In this document: positions 56,468 to 63,686 of the stretch, piece after piece
How the letters are laid out: each line of letters begins with the position of its first letter
Numbering within the stretch: the stretch's first letter is position 1
NCBI GenBank assembly: GCA_900696465.1
Contig: CAADGE010000041.1
Span: 1-63,686, forward strand
Source: an uncultured Planctomycetota bacterium
Lineage (GTDB): Bacteria; Planctomycetota; Phycisphaerae; UBA1845; UTPLA1
Direction: 5' to 3'
DNA: 63,686 bases
Translations under genes and position numbers: made by a program
The notes under the pieces: model-generated
Databases searched by the model: none
Seen by the model: only the letters and a program-made list of their open reading frames with translations
Told to the model about the DNA's origin: nothing

Positions 56468-56567
56468 CTCAGCAGCTGCGGAGCGGCTCCAACATGTGAA
56501 GGATGACGGAGTATTCAGGAGGGTAATCGCGGCCGGTTGGTACTCGACCGCAGGGGGTGTTAATCAC

Positions 56568-56641
56568 TGGGCGATGCAGGGCTCGAACCTGCGACCTCAC
56601 GGGTGTGATCCGTGCGCTCTGGCCAACTGAGCTAATCGCCC
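56568..56641 (-). tRNA. tRNA-Val (anticodon CAC)
   Basis: The minus strand folds as a standard tRNA: acceptor GGGCGAT with ATCGCCC, D-arm TAGCTCAGTTGGCCAGAGC, anticodon stem CACGG and CCGTG around ATCACAC, and T-arm CGCAGGTTCGAGCCCTGC. The anticodon CAC reads GTG (valine). CCA is not encoded. Confidence 0.95.
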
Positions 56642-56827
56642 ATACTCGAATTATATTCTAATCCTTCGGATCGCACCGGCAAGCCCCATCCGAAATCACC
56701 TAGGCAGGTAATTCGGGACTCCTTTCACGGAGCATGTGAGACTTCTTCAACCGACCAGTACCTTCGCGTAGAGTTTACAGGGAACCGAACGGCTGCCGTC
56801 AGTCAGCCGGCCGGCTTGAGGAGTGCA

Positions 56828-58600
56828 ATGGACCCTGCTGTTCAAACTGCAATCGAACGCTGGCTGAACGATCCCGCCATCTGCGAGACAGACAAGGCGG
56901 AGATTCGTGAACTGCTCGATCGCCGGGATACGCGCGAGCTGACGGACCGCTTTTATCGCGAGCTGGAATTCGGCACGGGCGGAATCAGGGGCATCCTCGG
57001 CGCCGGTCCGAATCGCATGAATCTCTATACCGTCGGTGCCGCGGCGCAGGGGCTGGCGAATTACATCGTTCGACAGGGCGAATCGGCAATGCGCGCCGGC
57101 GTAGCGATCGCCTACGACTGCCGCCGGATGAGTCCGGAATTCGCGCGGCGCGTGGCCTGCGTGATGGCCGGCAACAGCATCACCTCGCACCTGTTTGACG
57201 CCCTTCGTCCGACGCCGCTGCTTTCTTATGCCGTACGACGATTGAAATGCACGGCCGGCGTGATGATCACTGCCAGCCACAATCCGCCGGATTACAACGG
57301 GCTCAAAGCATACTGGAGCGACGGCGGGCAGGTTGTGCCGCCGCAGGACATCGCGATTATCGCCGAGGTGCGGTCGGTGCCATCGTATCAGCACGTGCTT
57401 GCACTCGACGAGGACGAGGCCCGGGCGAAGGGGTTCATTCGGCGAGTCGGCAAAGAGCTGGACGAGGCGTTTCTCGAACTTGTCGACGGCTCCTGCCTGT
57501 CGCCGGAGGCCTGCCGCGAGTTCGGGAAGCGGATGAAGATCGTCTTTACGCCGCTGCACGGTACCGGGGGAACACTGATCCCGCAGGCATTGCGACGGCG
57601 CGGTTTCGAGCAGGTTCTCGAAGTACCGGAGCAGTCGAAGCCGGACGGCGCGTTTCCGACGGTGCTGTCGCCGAATCCGGAAGAGGCACCGGCCCTGCAA
57701 ATGGGAATCGACCTCGCACGACGCGAGCGCGCCGAACTGGTAATTGCCAGCGATCCGGACGCGGATCGTGTGGGCATTGCCGTGCGCGACGCCGACGGTG
57801 CGTATCGCCTCATGACCGGCAATCAGATTGCCGCCGTGATGACACATTATCTCTGCGAGCAGCGCGAACGGCTGGGGCGTTTTCCGGCAAACGGTGTGGT
57901 GCTGACCACGATCGTCAGCAGCGACCTGATGAAGGAGATCGCCCGTTCATACGGGGCGGAAGTCGTCGAGGTGCTCACCGGGTTCAAGTGGATCGCCGAC
58001 CGGGTTCGCCGCTACGAAGAGGCCGGCGCCGGTGGCGAGCCGATCAAGCAATACATCTTTGGCGCCGAGGAAAGCTACGGGTACATGCCGTGCGACTTCG
58101 TGCGCGACAAGGATGCGGTCACAGCGGCCGCGATCATCGCCGAGGCCGCCGCGGTCGCTGCAGAGGATGGCCGCACCCTGCTCGACGTGCTGAACGATCT
58201 GTTCCGCCGATTCGGCTATTTTCAGGAAGGTGTCAAGAGTGTGACCCTGCCTGGCGCCGACGGCGCGGACAAGATCAAGGCCATCATGGCATCGCTTCGA
58301 GCGAATCCTCCCCGGCAACTCGGCGGCAGCGACGTGATCCGCGTGGCTGACTACCGGACCGGCGAAGTCCGTGACGCGGGCACCGGCCGAATCGTCGACC
58401 GACTCGATCTACCCGCCAGCGATGTCATCATGCTGACGCTGACGGATGGGACGAAAGTCATCGCCCGGCCGAGCGGAACAGAGCCGAAAATCAAGTACTA
58501 CATTCTTGCGCGGGATGCGACGCCGAACCTCGACGCAGCGCGGTCGGCGGCGACTGCCCGGACGCAGCGCATCCTCGATGAGCTTCTGGCTCGCTTCTGA
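56828..58600 (+). CDS. Phosphosugar mutase (phosphoglucomutase/phosphomannomutase family)
   Basis: 590 residues. Alpha-D-phosphohexomutase fold: phosphoserine loop TASHNPPDYNG, metal loop SDPDADRVG, sugar-binding loop GAEESYGYM and phosphate-binding loop RPSGTEPKIKYY. The length matches the PgcA/PGM2-like group, probably glucose-1-phosphate/glucose-6-phosphate interconversion, though mannose or phosphoribose cannot be excluded. GAGGAG lies 7 bases before the ATG at 56828. The next gene follows at 58623. Confidence 0.93.
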   Translation: MDPAVQTAIERWLNDPAICETDKAEIRELLDRRDTRELTDRFYRELEFGTGGIRGILGAGPNRMNLYTVGAAAQGLANYIVRQGESAMRAGVAIAYDCRRMSPEFARRVACVMAGNSITSHLFDALRPTPLLSYAVRRLKCTAGVMITASHNPPDYNGLKAYWSDGGQVVPPQDIAIIAEVRSVPSYQHVLALDEDEARAKGFIRRVGKELDEAFLELVDGSCLSPEACREFGKRMKIVFTPLHGTGGTLIPQALRRRGFEQVLEVPEQSKPDGAFPTVLSPNPEEAPALQMGIDLARRERAELVIASDPDADRVGIAVRDADGAYRLMTGNQIAAVMTHYLCEQRERLGRFPANGVVLTTIVSSDLMKEIARSYGAEVVEVLTGFKWIADRVRRYEEAGAGGEPIKQYIFGAEESYGYMPCDFVRDKDAVTAAAIIAEAAAVAAEDGRTLLDVLNDLFRRFGYFQEGVKSVTLPGADGADKIKAIMASLRANPPRQLGGSDVIRVADYRTGEVRDAGTGRIVDRLDLPASDVIMLTLTDGTKVIARPSGTEPKIKYYILARDATPNLDAARSAATARTQRILDELLARF

Positions 58601-58622
58601 CCGTCGCAGGGGGATTTGTGCC

Positions 58623-60290
58623 ATGCGGACAGTGAATCGACTACGAGCAGCCGGACTTCTGGTCGGCCTCGGCCTGCTGGCGACACACAGACCGGCTGAC
58701 GCGCAAGAATCTTTTCCACAAGGTATCGGCTCCGGCGATGTCACGGAGACGAGTGCCATCCTGTGGACACGTGCGCGGATGCCAGGCGAAGTCCTGGTCG
58801 AACTGGCCAACGACTCAACGTTCAGCCAGACGGTGGCGCACGTGGTCGTTAACGCCGTCGCGGATGATGATCAGATTGTACGAATCGACGCCACCGGATT
58901 GCAGCCCGCCACTCGCTATTACTATCGATTCATCTCTCTTGAAACCGCTGAAGCAAGCCCTGCGGGAACATTTCGTACGGCACCGACCGCAGCGGAGTCG
59001 CATTCGCTGCGCTTTGTTTATTCGGGCGATTCCAACGCCCTTTTTCAGCCCTTTACCCTGCTGAGACATGCGGCGGAGGAACAGGCGGACTTCTGGTTCT
59101 GGGCCGGAGACACGATGTACGCCGACGAGGTTCTGCAGTCGGTCGCACCGGCGACGGACCTGGCGGGCTTTCGTGATCGACATCGCGAGAACCGCGAGGA
59201 CGAACCGCTGCGGGAATTACTGGCCGCCTGCCCGGTCTGGGCGCAATGGGATGATCACGAATTGGGCAACGACTACGACGGCGGCGATCTTAACCCTCGT
59301 TACAGCGAGCAGCAGCGTCGCGAGGCGTACCAGGCCTTCTTCGATTACATGCCGATCCGCCGTTCGCAGGCGACCGGTGAGGCGTTTCGTATCTACCGAT
59401 CATTTCGCTATGGCGCACTGGCGGAGTTCTTCATTCTTGATTGCCGGCAGTATCGTTCGCGCAGCGTGCAGCGCGACGGCGGCGGGCTCGACCCGCGGGC
59501 GTTCATCCTGCCGACGCTGGAGCTCGATTCGATCCGAAAGATGCACGACCCGGTGCGGACGATGCTTGGTGCAGAACAACTCGCCTGGCTCCAGGAGAAT
59601 TTGCGTACCTCAACGGCCAGGTGGAAATTCGTACTCAGCTCGGTGCCGTTCACATCGCTCCTGATCGTGCCGTACGATCGATGGGATGGCTATGCGGCGG
59701 AGCGTTACGAGCTGCTACGTTACATCGACGAACAACGCATCGACGGAGTCATACTGCTGTCGGCCGATATCCACGCCAACCTCTACAACCCGGATGTGAC
59801 GCAGTTTCTCAGAAACACTCTGCTGCAGGGCTTCTCGCCCTGTTATCGCGTGCCGGAGTTCGTCGCCGGGCCGATCGGCGTTGACACGCTGAAGCAGTCC
59901 GCCCGCCATTTCTTCGGTCGCTTTCTTGATCTGGGCCCGAACGAGACTGAAGCTTCATTCCTGTTCCGCTTCACCTACGACATCGTGGCGGCGCGCGTGG
60001 CCGCCGCCAACGGTCTGGCGTTCATGGAACCGGATCGGTTCGCCTATCTTGTGGTGGACGTGAGCGAAGATGGCGTCCGCCTGACACACCGCGGCATCGT
60101 TTCCGACCCGATCATCACCGACGCGCCGCTGGAGACGCTGCACTCGGTCATGCTGTCGAATCCGCAACCACCTTCCTGCGCGCCGGGTATCCTGGCACCG
60201 TTGTGTCTATGCCTGATCGCTGGACTCCAGCGCAGGCCAGGCGTCAATCCGTTGCGGTGCAGGCGTGCCAGTGGCGCAGGAGCACGATGA
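58623..60290 (+). CDS. PhoD-family alkaline phosphatase/phosphodiesterase
   Basis: 555 residues. An N-terminal signal peptide (MRTVNRLRAAGLLVGLGLLA) is followed by a Fn3-like domain (VTETSAILWTRARM) and a PhoD metallophosphatase domain: FVYSGDSN, WAGDTMYAD, WDDHELGNDYDGGD and LSADIHANLY. It releases phosphate from esters outside the cytoplasm. GGGGGAT precedes the ATG. Its last 47 bases overlap the convergent membrane-protein gene. The C-terminal 40 residues are Pro/Cys/Arg-rich and not conserved. Confidence 0.9.
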   Translation: MRTVNRLRAAGLLVGLGLLATHRPADAQESFPQGIGSGDVTETSAILWTRARMPGEVLVELANDSTFSQTVAHVVVNAVADDDQIVRIDATGLQPATRYYYRFISLETAEASPAGTFRTAPTAAESHSLRFVYSGDSNALFQPFTLLRHAAEEQADFWFWAGDTMYADEVLQSVAPATDLAGFRDRHRENREDEPLRELLAACPVWAQWDDHELGNDYDGGDLNPRYSEQQRREAYQAFFDYMPIRRSQATGEAFRIYRSFRYGALAEFFILDCRQYRSRSVQRDGGGLDPRAFILPTLELDSIRKMHDPVRTMLGAEQLAWLQENLRTSTARWKFVLSSVPFTSLLIVPYDRWDGYAAERYELLRYIDEQRIDGVILLSADIHANLYNPDVTQFLRNTLLQGFSPCYRVPEFVAGPIGVDTLKQSARHFFGRFLDLGPNETEASFLFRFTYDIVAARVAAANGLAFMEPDRFAYLVVDVSEDGVRLTHRGIVSDPIITDAPLETLHSVMLSNPQPPSCAPGILAPLCLCLIAGLQRRPGVNPLRCRRASGAGAR

Positions 60291-60759
60291 CGAACCAGAT
60301 GCCGCCGATACCGTAAGCCGCCGCGACGTACATGGCGTGCTCGGGCCAGGGTTCCATCATGGCTTCCATCGCCGAACCGGCGCCGATGGCATAAAAGAGA
60401 AAGAACACAAAGAGAAAGCTGCCGAAGAAGTAGCGATCGGTATCGCGCAATGCACGATTACCCTGAAGCCAGGTCTCCCACGTGGTGATGCCCTCGATGT
60501 GGGGCTCGACATGGTTTTTCAGGTAGGTGCCGGCACGGATGATCGCATTCTGCTCCATCAGGAAGGCCAGCATCAGCACAAGAATGATGAACGGCATCGA
60601 TGCAGCGGCGTAGGCGGCACTGCTCGCCCGCGCGGCGTAGCCCGCAGCGGGGATGAACAGGGTGCCGAGTATCATGATGAGAAAGATGCGGGCCTTGCTC
60701 GCGCGAATCTCGTCACGAAGGGTGATGTACTGCTGCTTCATGAATTCTTCCAGCGACAT
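60244..60759 (-). CDS. Small multi-pass membrane protein
   Basis: 171 residues with four membrane segments (about 25-42, 53-71, 113-131 and 146-162). No known family. GGAGGATC lies 5 bases before the ATG at 60759, which sets the start. It lies upstream of nothing obvious on its strand except the PhoD 3' end, and the GH31 gene is transcribed towards it from upstream. Function unknown. Confidence 0.72.
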   Translation of the reverse strand: MSLEEFMKQQYITLRDEIRASKARIFLIMILGTLFIPAAGYAARASSAAYAAASMPFIILVLMLAFLMEQNAIIRAGTYLKNHVEPHIEGITTWETWLQGNRALRDTDRYFFGSFLFVFFLFYAIGAGSAMEAMMEPWPEHAMYVAAAYGIGGIWFVIVLLRHWHACTATD

Positions 60760-60904
60760 GGCGGATCCTCCATAAACGGGCCGAATCATCGAACCGGGAA
60801 CAGTTCACACTGTGCATTATGCGTGAGGCAAGGGCGGCATGTCGAGAGGGGCGAAACCAACGGCGTCGCAACGCCGGCACGATCGCGGATCGGCCGTACG
60901 GAAG

Positions 60905-63424
60905 CTATGAGGACGCGATGACCGATTCTTCGTCACCGTCAGACGCCCGGGAACGAGCCGTCTTCGCCAGACGCAAACACAATTCGATCTGATCGCCCTC
61001 GTCCAATCGGCGGACGCGCACCTGCACGGTGCGAGTTCTCGCGTCATAGGACCAGACATCTTCCTTCGATGAGTTACGCTTTCGGCCCAGGAGCGGATGT
61101 CCGTTGTGCATGACATCCGACGGCCTTCTCGCGACGCCGTGGAAGATGAGGAGGTACGAACGCGGCGCATGCTCAGTCCCGCCGCGACGATGGACCAGTC
61201 CGAAAGCCATGCGGGTCTCGTCGGTTCGGAGCGCATATTGCTCGTGGGTGTATTCGCCCTTCTCATATTCAGTCGAAATGCCGTCGTCGTTGTAGAACCA
61301 GCCCGTGCCATTGCCGGGATACAGTCGCAACGTCAGTTCTTTGAGGCACTTCTCGTCGACGTGCTGACGGACCTCGCGCAGCGGGACAATGGCTCCGGCG
61401 CGGGCGAAGATTGGTATCGTGTCGATGCGCACGTCCAGCTCGAAATCCTGCCCGCCTGTGCGCCGCGTGCCGTCATCAAAGTCGTACCAGTCGCCTGAAG
61501 GAAGCAATACCTTGCGCGTACGGGCACCCTCCTGAACGACCGGCGCGACGTAAAGCTGCCGCCCGAAGAGGAACTCGTGTTCGCAGCGATGGACACGAGG
61601 ATGATCCGAGTAGTCCAGCAGGACGGGCCGCAGCAGGGGCAGGCCGGTCCGCGCGGTGTGCTGCATTTCCGTGTAGATGTAGGGAAGCAACTGGTAGCGC
61701 AGCTCGATGGCCGCGCGGTTGAGCTTCTCGTGTTTCTTGCCGAAGGACCACGGGTCCTGCTCTTTCCCGCCGGCTGTATGAACACGCATCATCGGATAAA
61801 AAACACCAAGCTGCAGCCATCGGGTGAAGAGTTCCGGCGACGGGTACCCGCGAAAGCCGCCGATATCCGCCCCGCAGAAGGCAATGCCCGAGATGCTCAT
61901 GTTCAGGAGCATGGGGATGCTCATTCGCAGGTGTTCCCAGCTTGAGAGGTTGTCGCCTGTCCACACGGCGGCGTAGCGCTGGACGCCGCTGTAACCGGCC
62001 CGCGTGAGGACAAAGGGGCGAACATTCGGGCGAAGGCGGAATAATCCTTCGAACGTCGAACGGGCCATCTGCATGCCGAAAATGTTGTGCACGGCGCGGT
62101 GATCGCTCGGTTCGCCGTCGTTGTCATGCCGGACGGAGAGCGGAACGGTGCCGTCGGTGAAAGAAAAATCCGCCGGCTCGTTCATATCGTTCCAGATGCC
62201 GGTGACGCCGTCTTCGAGCAGACCCTTGTACAGATCGCCCCACCAGCGACGCGTCGCCGCGCGGGAGTAATCCGGCCAGACCGATTCACCGGGCCATACT
62301 TTGCCGACGTACAGGTCGCCCGCAGCGCTGCGGACGAAGTGATCACCGGCGACGCCCTGGTCGTAGACGAAGTAACCCGGCTCGGCCTTGATGCCGGGAT
62401 CAACGATGGCGACGAGCTTGAAGCCCCGGTCGGCCAGCTCGCGCGTGAGCTTGCGCGGATCGGCAAAGCGCTCCGGATGCCAGGTGAAGGAGCGGAAGCC
62501 GTCCATGTAGTCAATGTCGATGTAGATCGTGTCGCAGGGAATCTTGCGACGGCGAAACTCCCGGGCAATCTGACGGACGCGCTTGGCGGAATCGTAACTC
62601 CAGCGACACTGCTGATAACCCAGGGCCCACCGCGGGGGCAGCGGCGTCGTACCAACGAGGAAAGCGTAACGCTGAACGACGTCAGCAGGCGTCGGTCCGG
62701 CGATGAAGTAGTAATTCAGCTCGCCGCCGTCTGCGCCGAAGCACCACGCCGTGCGCGAGGTCTTGCCGAGATCGAAGAACGACCGCCAAGTGTTGTCGAA
62801 AAAGATGCCGTGCGCCCGGCCGCGGTTGAGCACCAGGGTCAGTGGGTGTGTCTGGTAGAGTGGATCGGTCCAAGGTTCGTGCTCGGCTGCGTCGTGGTTC
62901 CAGTTCACAATGGCGGATCCGCGCTTGTCGAGCGGGCTGCCCTTCTCGCCGAGGCCGAAGAAATGATCCTCGGTGTCAAGCGATTTCCAGCAGCGAACTT
63001 CCTCCCCTGCCCAGCTCAGGCCGCGGCGGGGACAGTCTCCGGAAATCATCGCTCCGTCGGATTCGTGAAAACTGATGCGGCAGGGATACCGTGTGATTCG
63101 TACCCGGTGTGACCCGGTCACCAGCACGACGCAATCGGCATCTTCTTCGATCTTCCACGACGGACGGACCGCAGCAGACACTTCATGACGGATCGCCCAC
63201 GAATGGTCGCGACCGAAGGCACCGGTTTGAGAAAAACGCACGCGGAAGATCTCGTCCGAGATTGGGATGATTCGAAGACGGGCCTCTCCGCACTCGAGCA
63301 ACAGGGCATCGCCCTCCTGACGATGGGCCGTCAGATTACCCAATGAGTGCCAGCCCGTACGCGCCATGTCATGCAAGGCGGTGCCAGCGTCTGTGGTTTT
63401 TTTCGTGGGATCTGAATCAATCAC
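60905..63424 (-). CDS. Glycoside hydrolase family 31 (alpha-glucosidase-like)
   Basis: 839 residues. GH31 enzymes hydrolyse alpha-glucosides or alpha-xylosides, some act as transglycosylases. The N-terminal beta-sandwich (to about 230) precedes the barrel. Nucleophile Asp in GIWNDMNEP and acid/base Asp in VWTGDNLSSW are both present, along with YQQCRWSYDS. There is no signal peptide, so it is likely cytoplasmic. An alternative start is at 63367 (MARTGWHSLG). A good promoter lies upstream (63491-63519). It forms an end-to-end neighbour of the membrane gene on the same strand. Confidence 0.93.
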   Translation of the reverse strand: MIDSDPTKKTTDAGTALHDMARTGWHSLGNLTAHRQEGDALLLECGEARLRIIPISDEIFRVRFSQTGAFGRDHSWAIRHEVSAAVRPSWKIEEDADCVVLVTGSHRVRITRYPCRISFHESDGAMISGDCPRRGLSWAGEEVRCWKSLDTEDHFFGLGEKGSPLDKRGSAIVNWNHDAAEHEPWTDPLYQTHPLTLVLNRGRAHGIFFDNTWRSFFDLGKTSRTAWCFGADGGELNYYFIAGPTPADVVQRYAFLVGTTPLPPRWALGYQQCRWSYDSAKRVRQIAREFRRRKIPCDTIYIDIDYMDGFRSFTWHPERFADPRKLTRELADRGFKLVAIVDPGIKAEPGYFVYDQGVAGDHFVRSAAGDLYVGKVWPGESVWPDYSRAATRRWWGDLYKGLLEDGVTGIWNDMNEPADFSFTDGTVPLSVRHDNDGEPSDHRAVHNIFGMQMARSTFEGLFRLRPNVRPFVLTRAGYSGVQRYAAVWTGDNLSSWEHLRMSIPMLLNMSISGIAFCGADIGGFRGYPSPELFTRWLQLGVFYPMMRVHTAGGKEQDPWSFGKKHEKLNRAAIELRYQLLPYIYTEMQHTARTGLPLLRPVLLDYSDHPRVHRCEHEFLFGRQLYVAPVVQEGARTRKVLLPSGDWYDFDDGTRRTGGQDFELDVRIDTIPIFARAGAIVPLREVRQHVDEKCLKELTLRLYPGNGTGWFYNDDGISTEYEKGEYTHEQYALRTDETRMAFGLVHRRGGTEHAPRSYLLIFHGVARRPSDVMHNGHPLLGRKRNSSKEDVWSYDARTRTVQVRVRRLDEGDQIELCLRLAKTARSRASDGDEESVIASS

Positions 63425-63490
63425 GGGGGAGTCCGACTCGCCTTTCCGGTTCGTTAATGCTTTATTTCTACAAAGGTAAAACCTTTTTCC

Positions 63491-63519
63491 ATGATATCCT
63501 GAAGCTCAGTACCGGTCAA
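63491..63519 (-). promoter_or_regulatory. Sigma-70-like promoter of the GH31 gene
   Basis: On the minus strand TTGACC (63514-63519) and TATCAT (63491-63496) are exactly 17 bases apart, about 65 bases upstream of the start codon. Both match the consensus at five of six positions. Confidence 0.7.
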
Positions 63520-63614
63520 TACGCACGGCTCAGACCTGCGAAATCGAGAAGAAGATTTCGGGCGTAAAATCGATCCCCGTGAAATGAAGATTGATCTTCT
63601 CCTTACACACCCCG

Positions 63615-63627
63615 CCCCCCCCCCCCC
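63615..63627 (+). repeat. Poly-C tract of 13 bases
   Basis: A run of 13 C is flanked by further C-rich sequence, upstream of the GH31 promoter. It lies outside any recognised gene and may vary in length. Confidence 0.8.
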
Positions 63628-63686
63628 ACCTACACACTCCATCCGCCACACCCGTGATCACATATTGAAGTACAATGCAAAACAAA

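Noticed and set aside
60851-60866. Small hairpin CGGCGTCGCAACGCCG before the GH31 stop
   Set aside because: Six-base arms without a following T-run; too weak for a terminator.
63454-63651. Minus-strand frame of 65 residues upstream of the GH31 gene
   Set aside because: Its N-terminus is translated from the poly-C tract, and it covers a good promoter.

Overview
The window looks like a stretch of a GC-rich bacterial chromosome, most likely from the Planctomycetota (Phycisphaerae-like). This is inferred from gene content: secreted PQQ-type beta-propellers, GT-C/TPR membrane proteins, ECF sigma factors paired with divergent anti-sigma genes, a PEP-CTERM-like tail, and many short paralogue-rich operons. 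No 16S rRNA gene or other phylogenetic marker is present to prove it. Genes lie on both strands in short operons. There is no CRISPR array, prophage or rRNA operon.

Layout. 0-2 kb: the 3' end of an IS5-like transposase, then a secreted cysteine-rich protein behind a promoter whose spacer holds a run of ten G. 2-8.5 kb: nrdR with an overlapping ATP-cone gene, a metallo-beta-lactamase-fold hydrolase, an ECF sigma/anti-sigma pair, a GH20 hexosaminidase and a lipoprotein. 8.6-19 kb: an RlmN/Cfr-type radical SAM enzyme, hydrolases, a tRNA-dihydrouridine synthase, surE, two tandem GT-C/TPR membrane proteins, the NAD(P)HX epimerase and a Rieske protein. 19-25 kb: two coupled YkgJ-type cysteine-cluster genes, an iron-dependent alcohol dehydrogenase, an aldehyde dehydrogenase, tRNA-His and a zinc alcohol dehydrogenase. 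25-34.5 kb: an orphan PEP-CTERM tail, a PAP2 lipoprotein, a sarcosine-oxidase-like flavoenzyme, a PaaK-like ligase, two secreted beta-propeller proteins joined by a dispersed-repeat sequence, and a short ANL-fold protein. 34.5-41.3 kb: a DUF4258/YgiT toxin-antitoxin-like pair, a HAD hydrolase, the DUF444-SpoVR pair, a DUF1015 protein and a class II aldolase. 41.3-50.3 kb: a third GT-C/TPR protein, gatA-gatC, rpmB, a second ECF sigma operon ending in a strong terminator, moeA and a repeat lipoprotein. 50.3-63.7 kb: preA and a Uma2 protein divergent around a symmetric promoter region, a SIMPL protein, a Tat-exported RidA, typA, tRNA-Val, a phosphosugar mutase, a PhoD phosphatase, a membrane protein and a GH31 alpha-glucosidase.

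Functional themes. Housekeeping functions (nrdR, dus, surE, nnrE, gatCA, rpmB, typA, moeA, two tRNAs) are mixed with an export- and envelope-oriented accessory set: sigma/anti-sigma modules, lipoproteins, GT-C proteins and glycoside hydrolases. No single large new gene cluster stands out. The most unusual signals are small: the poly-G promoter, the symmetric divergent promoter with a nearby palindrome at preA/Uma2, the repeat-derived junction between the two propeller genes, the PEP-CTERM fragment, and the zinc-finger antitoxin without a usable start codon.
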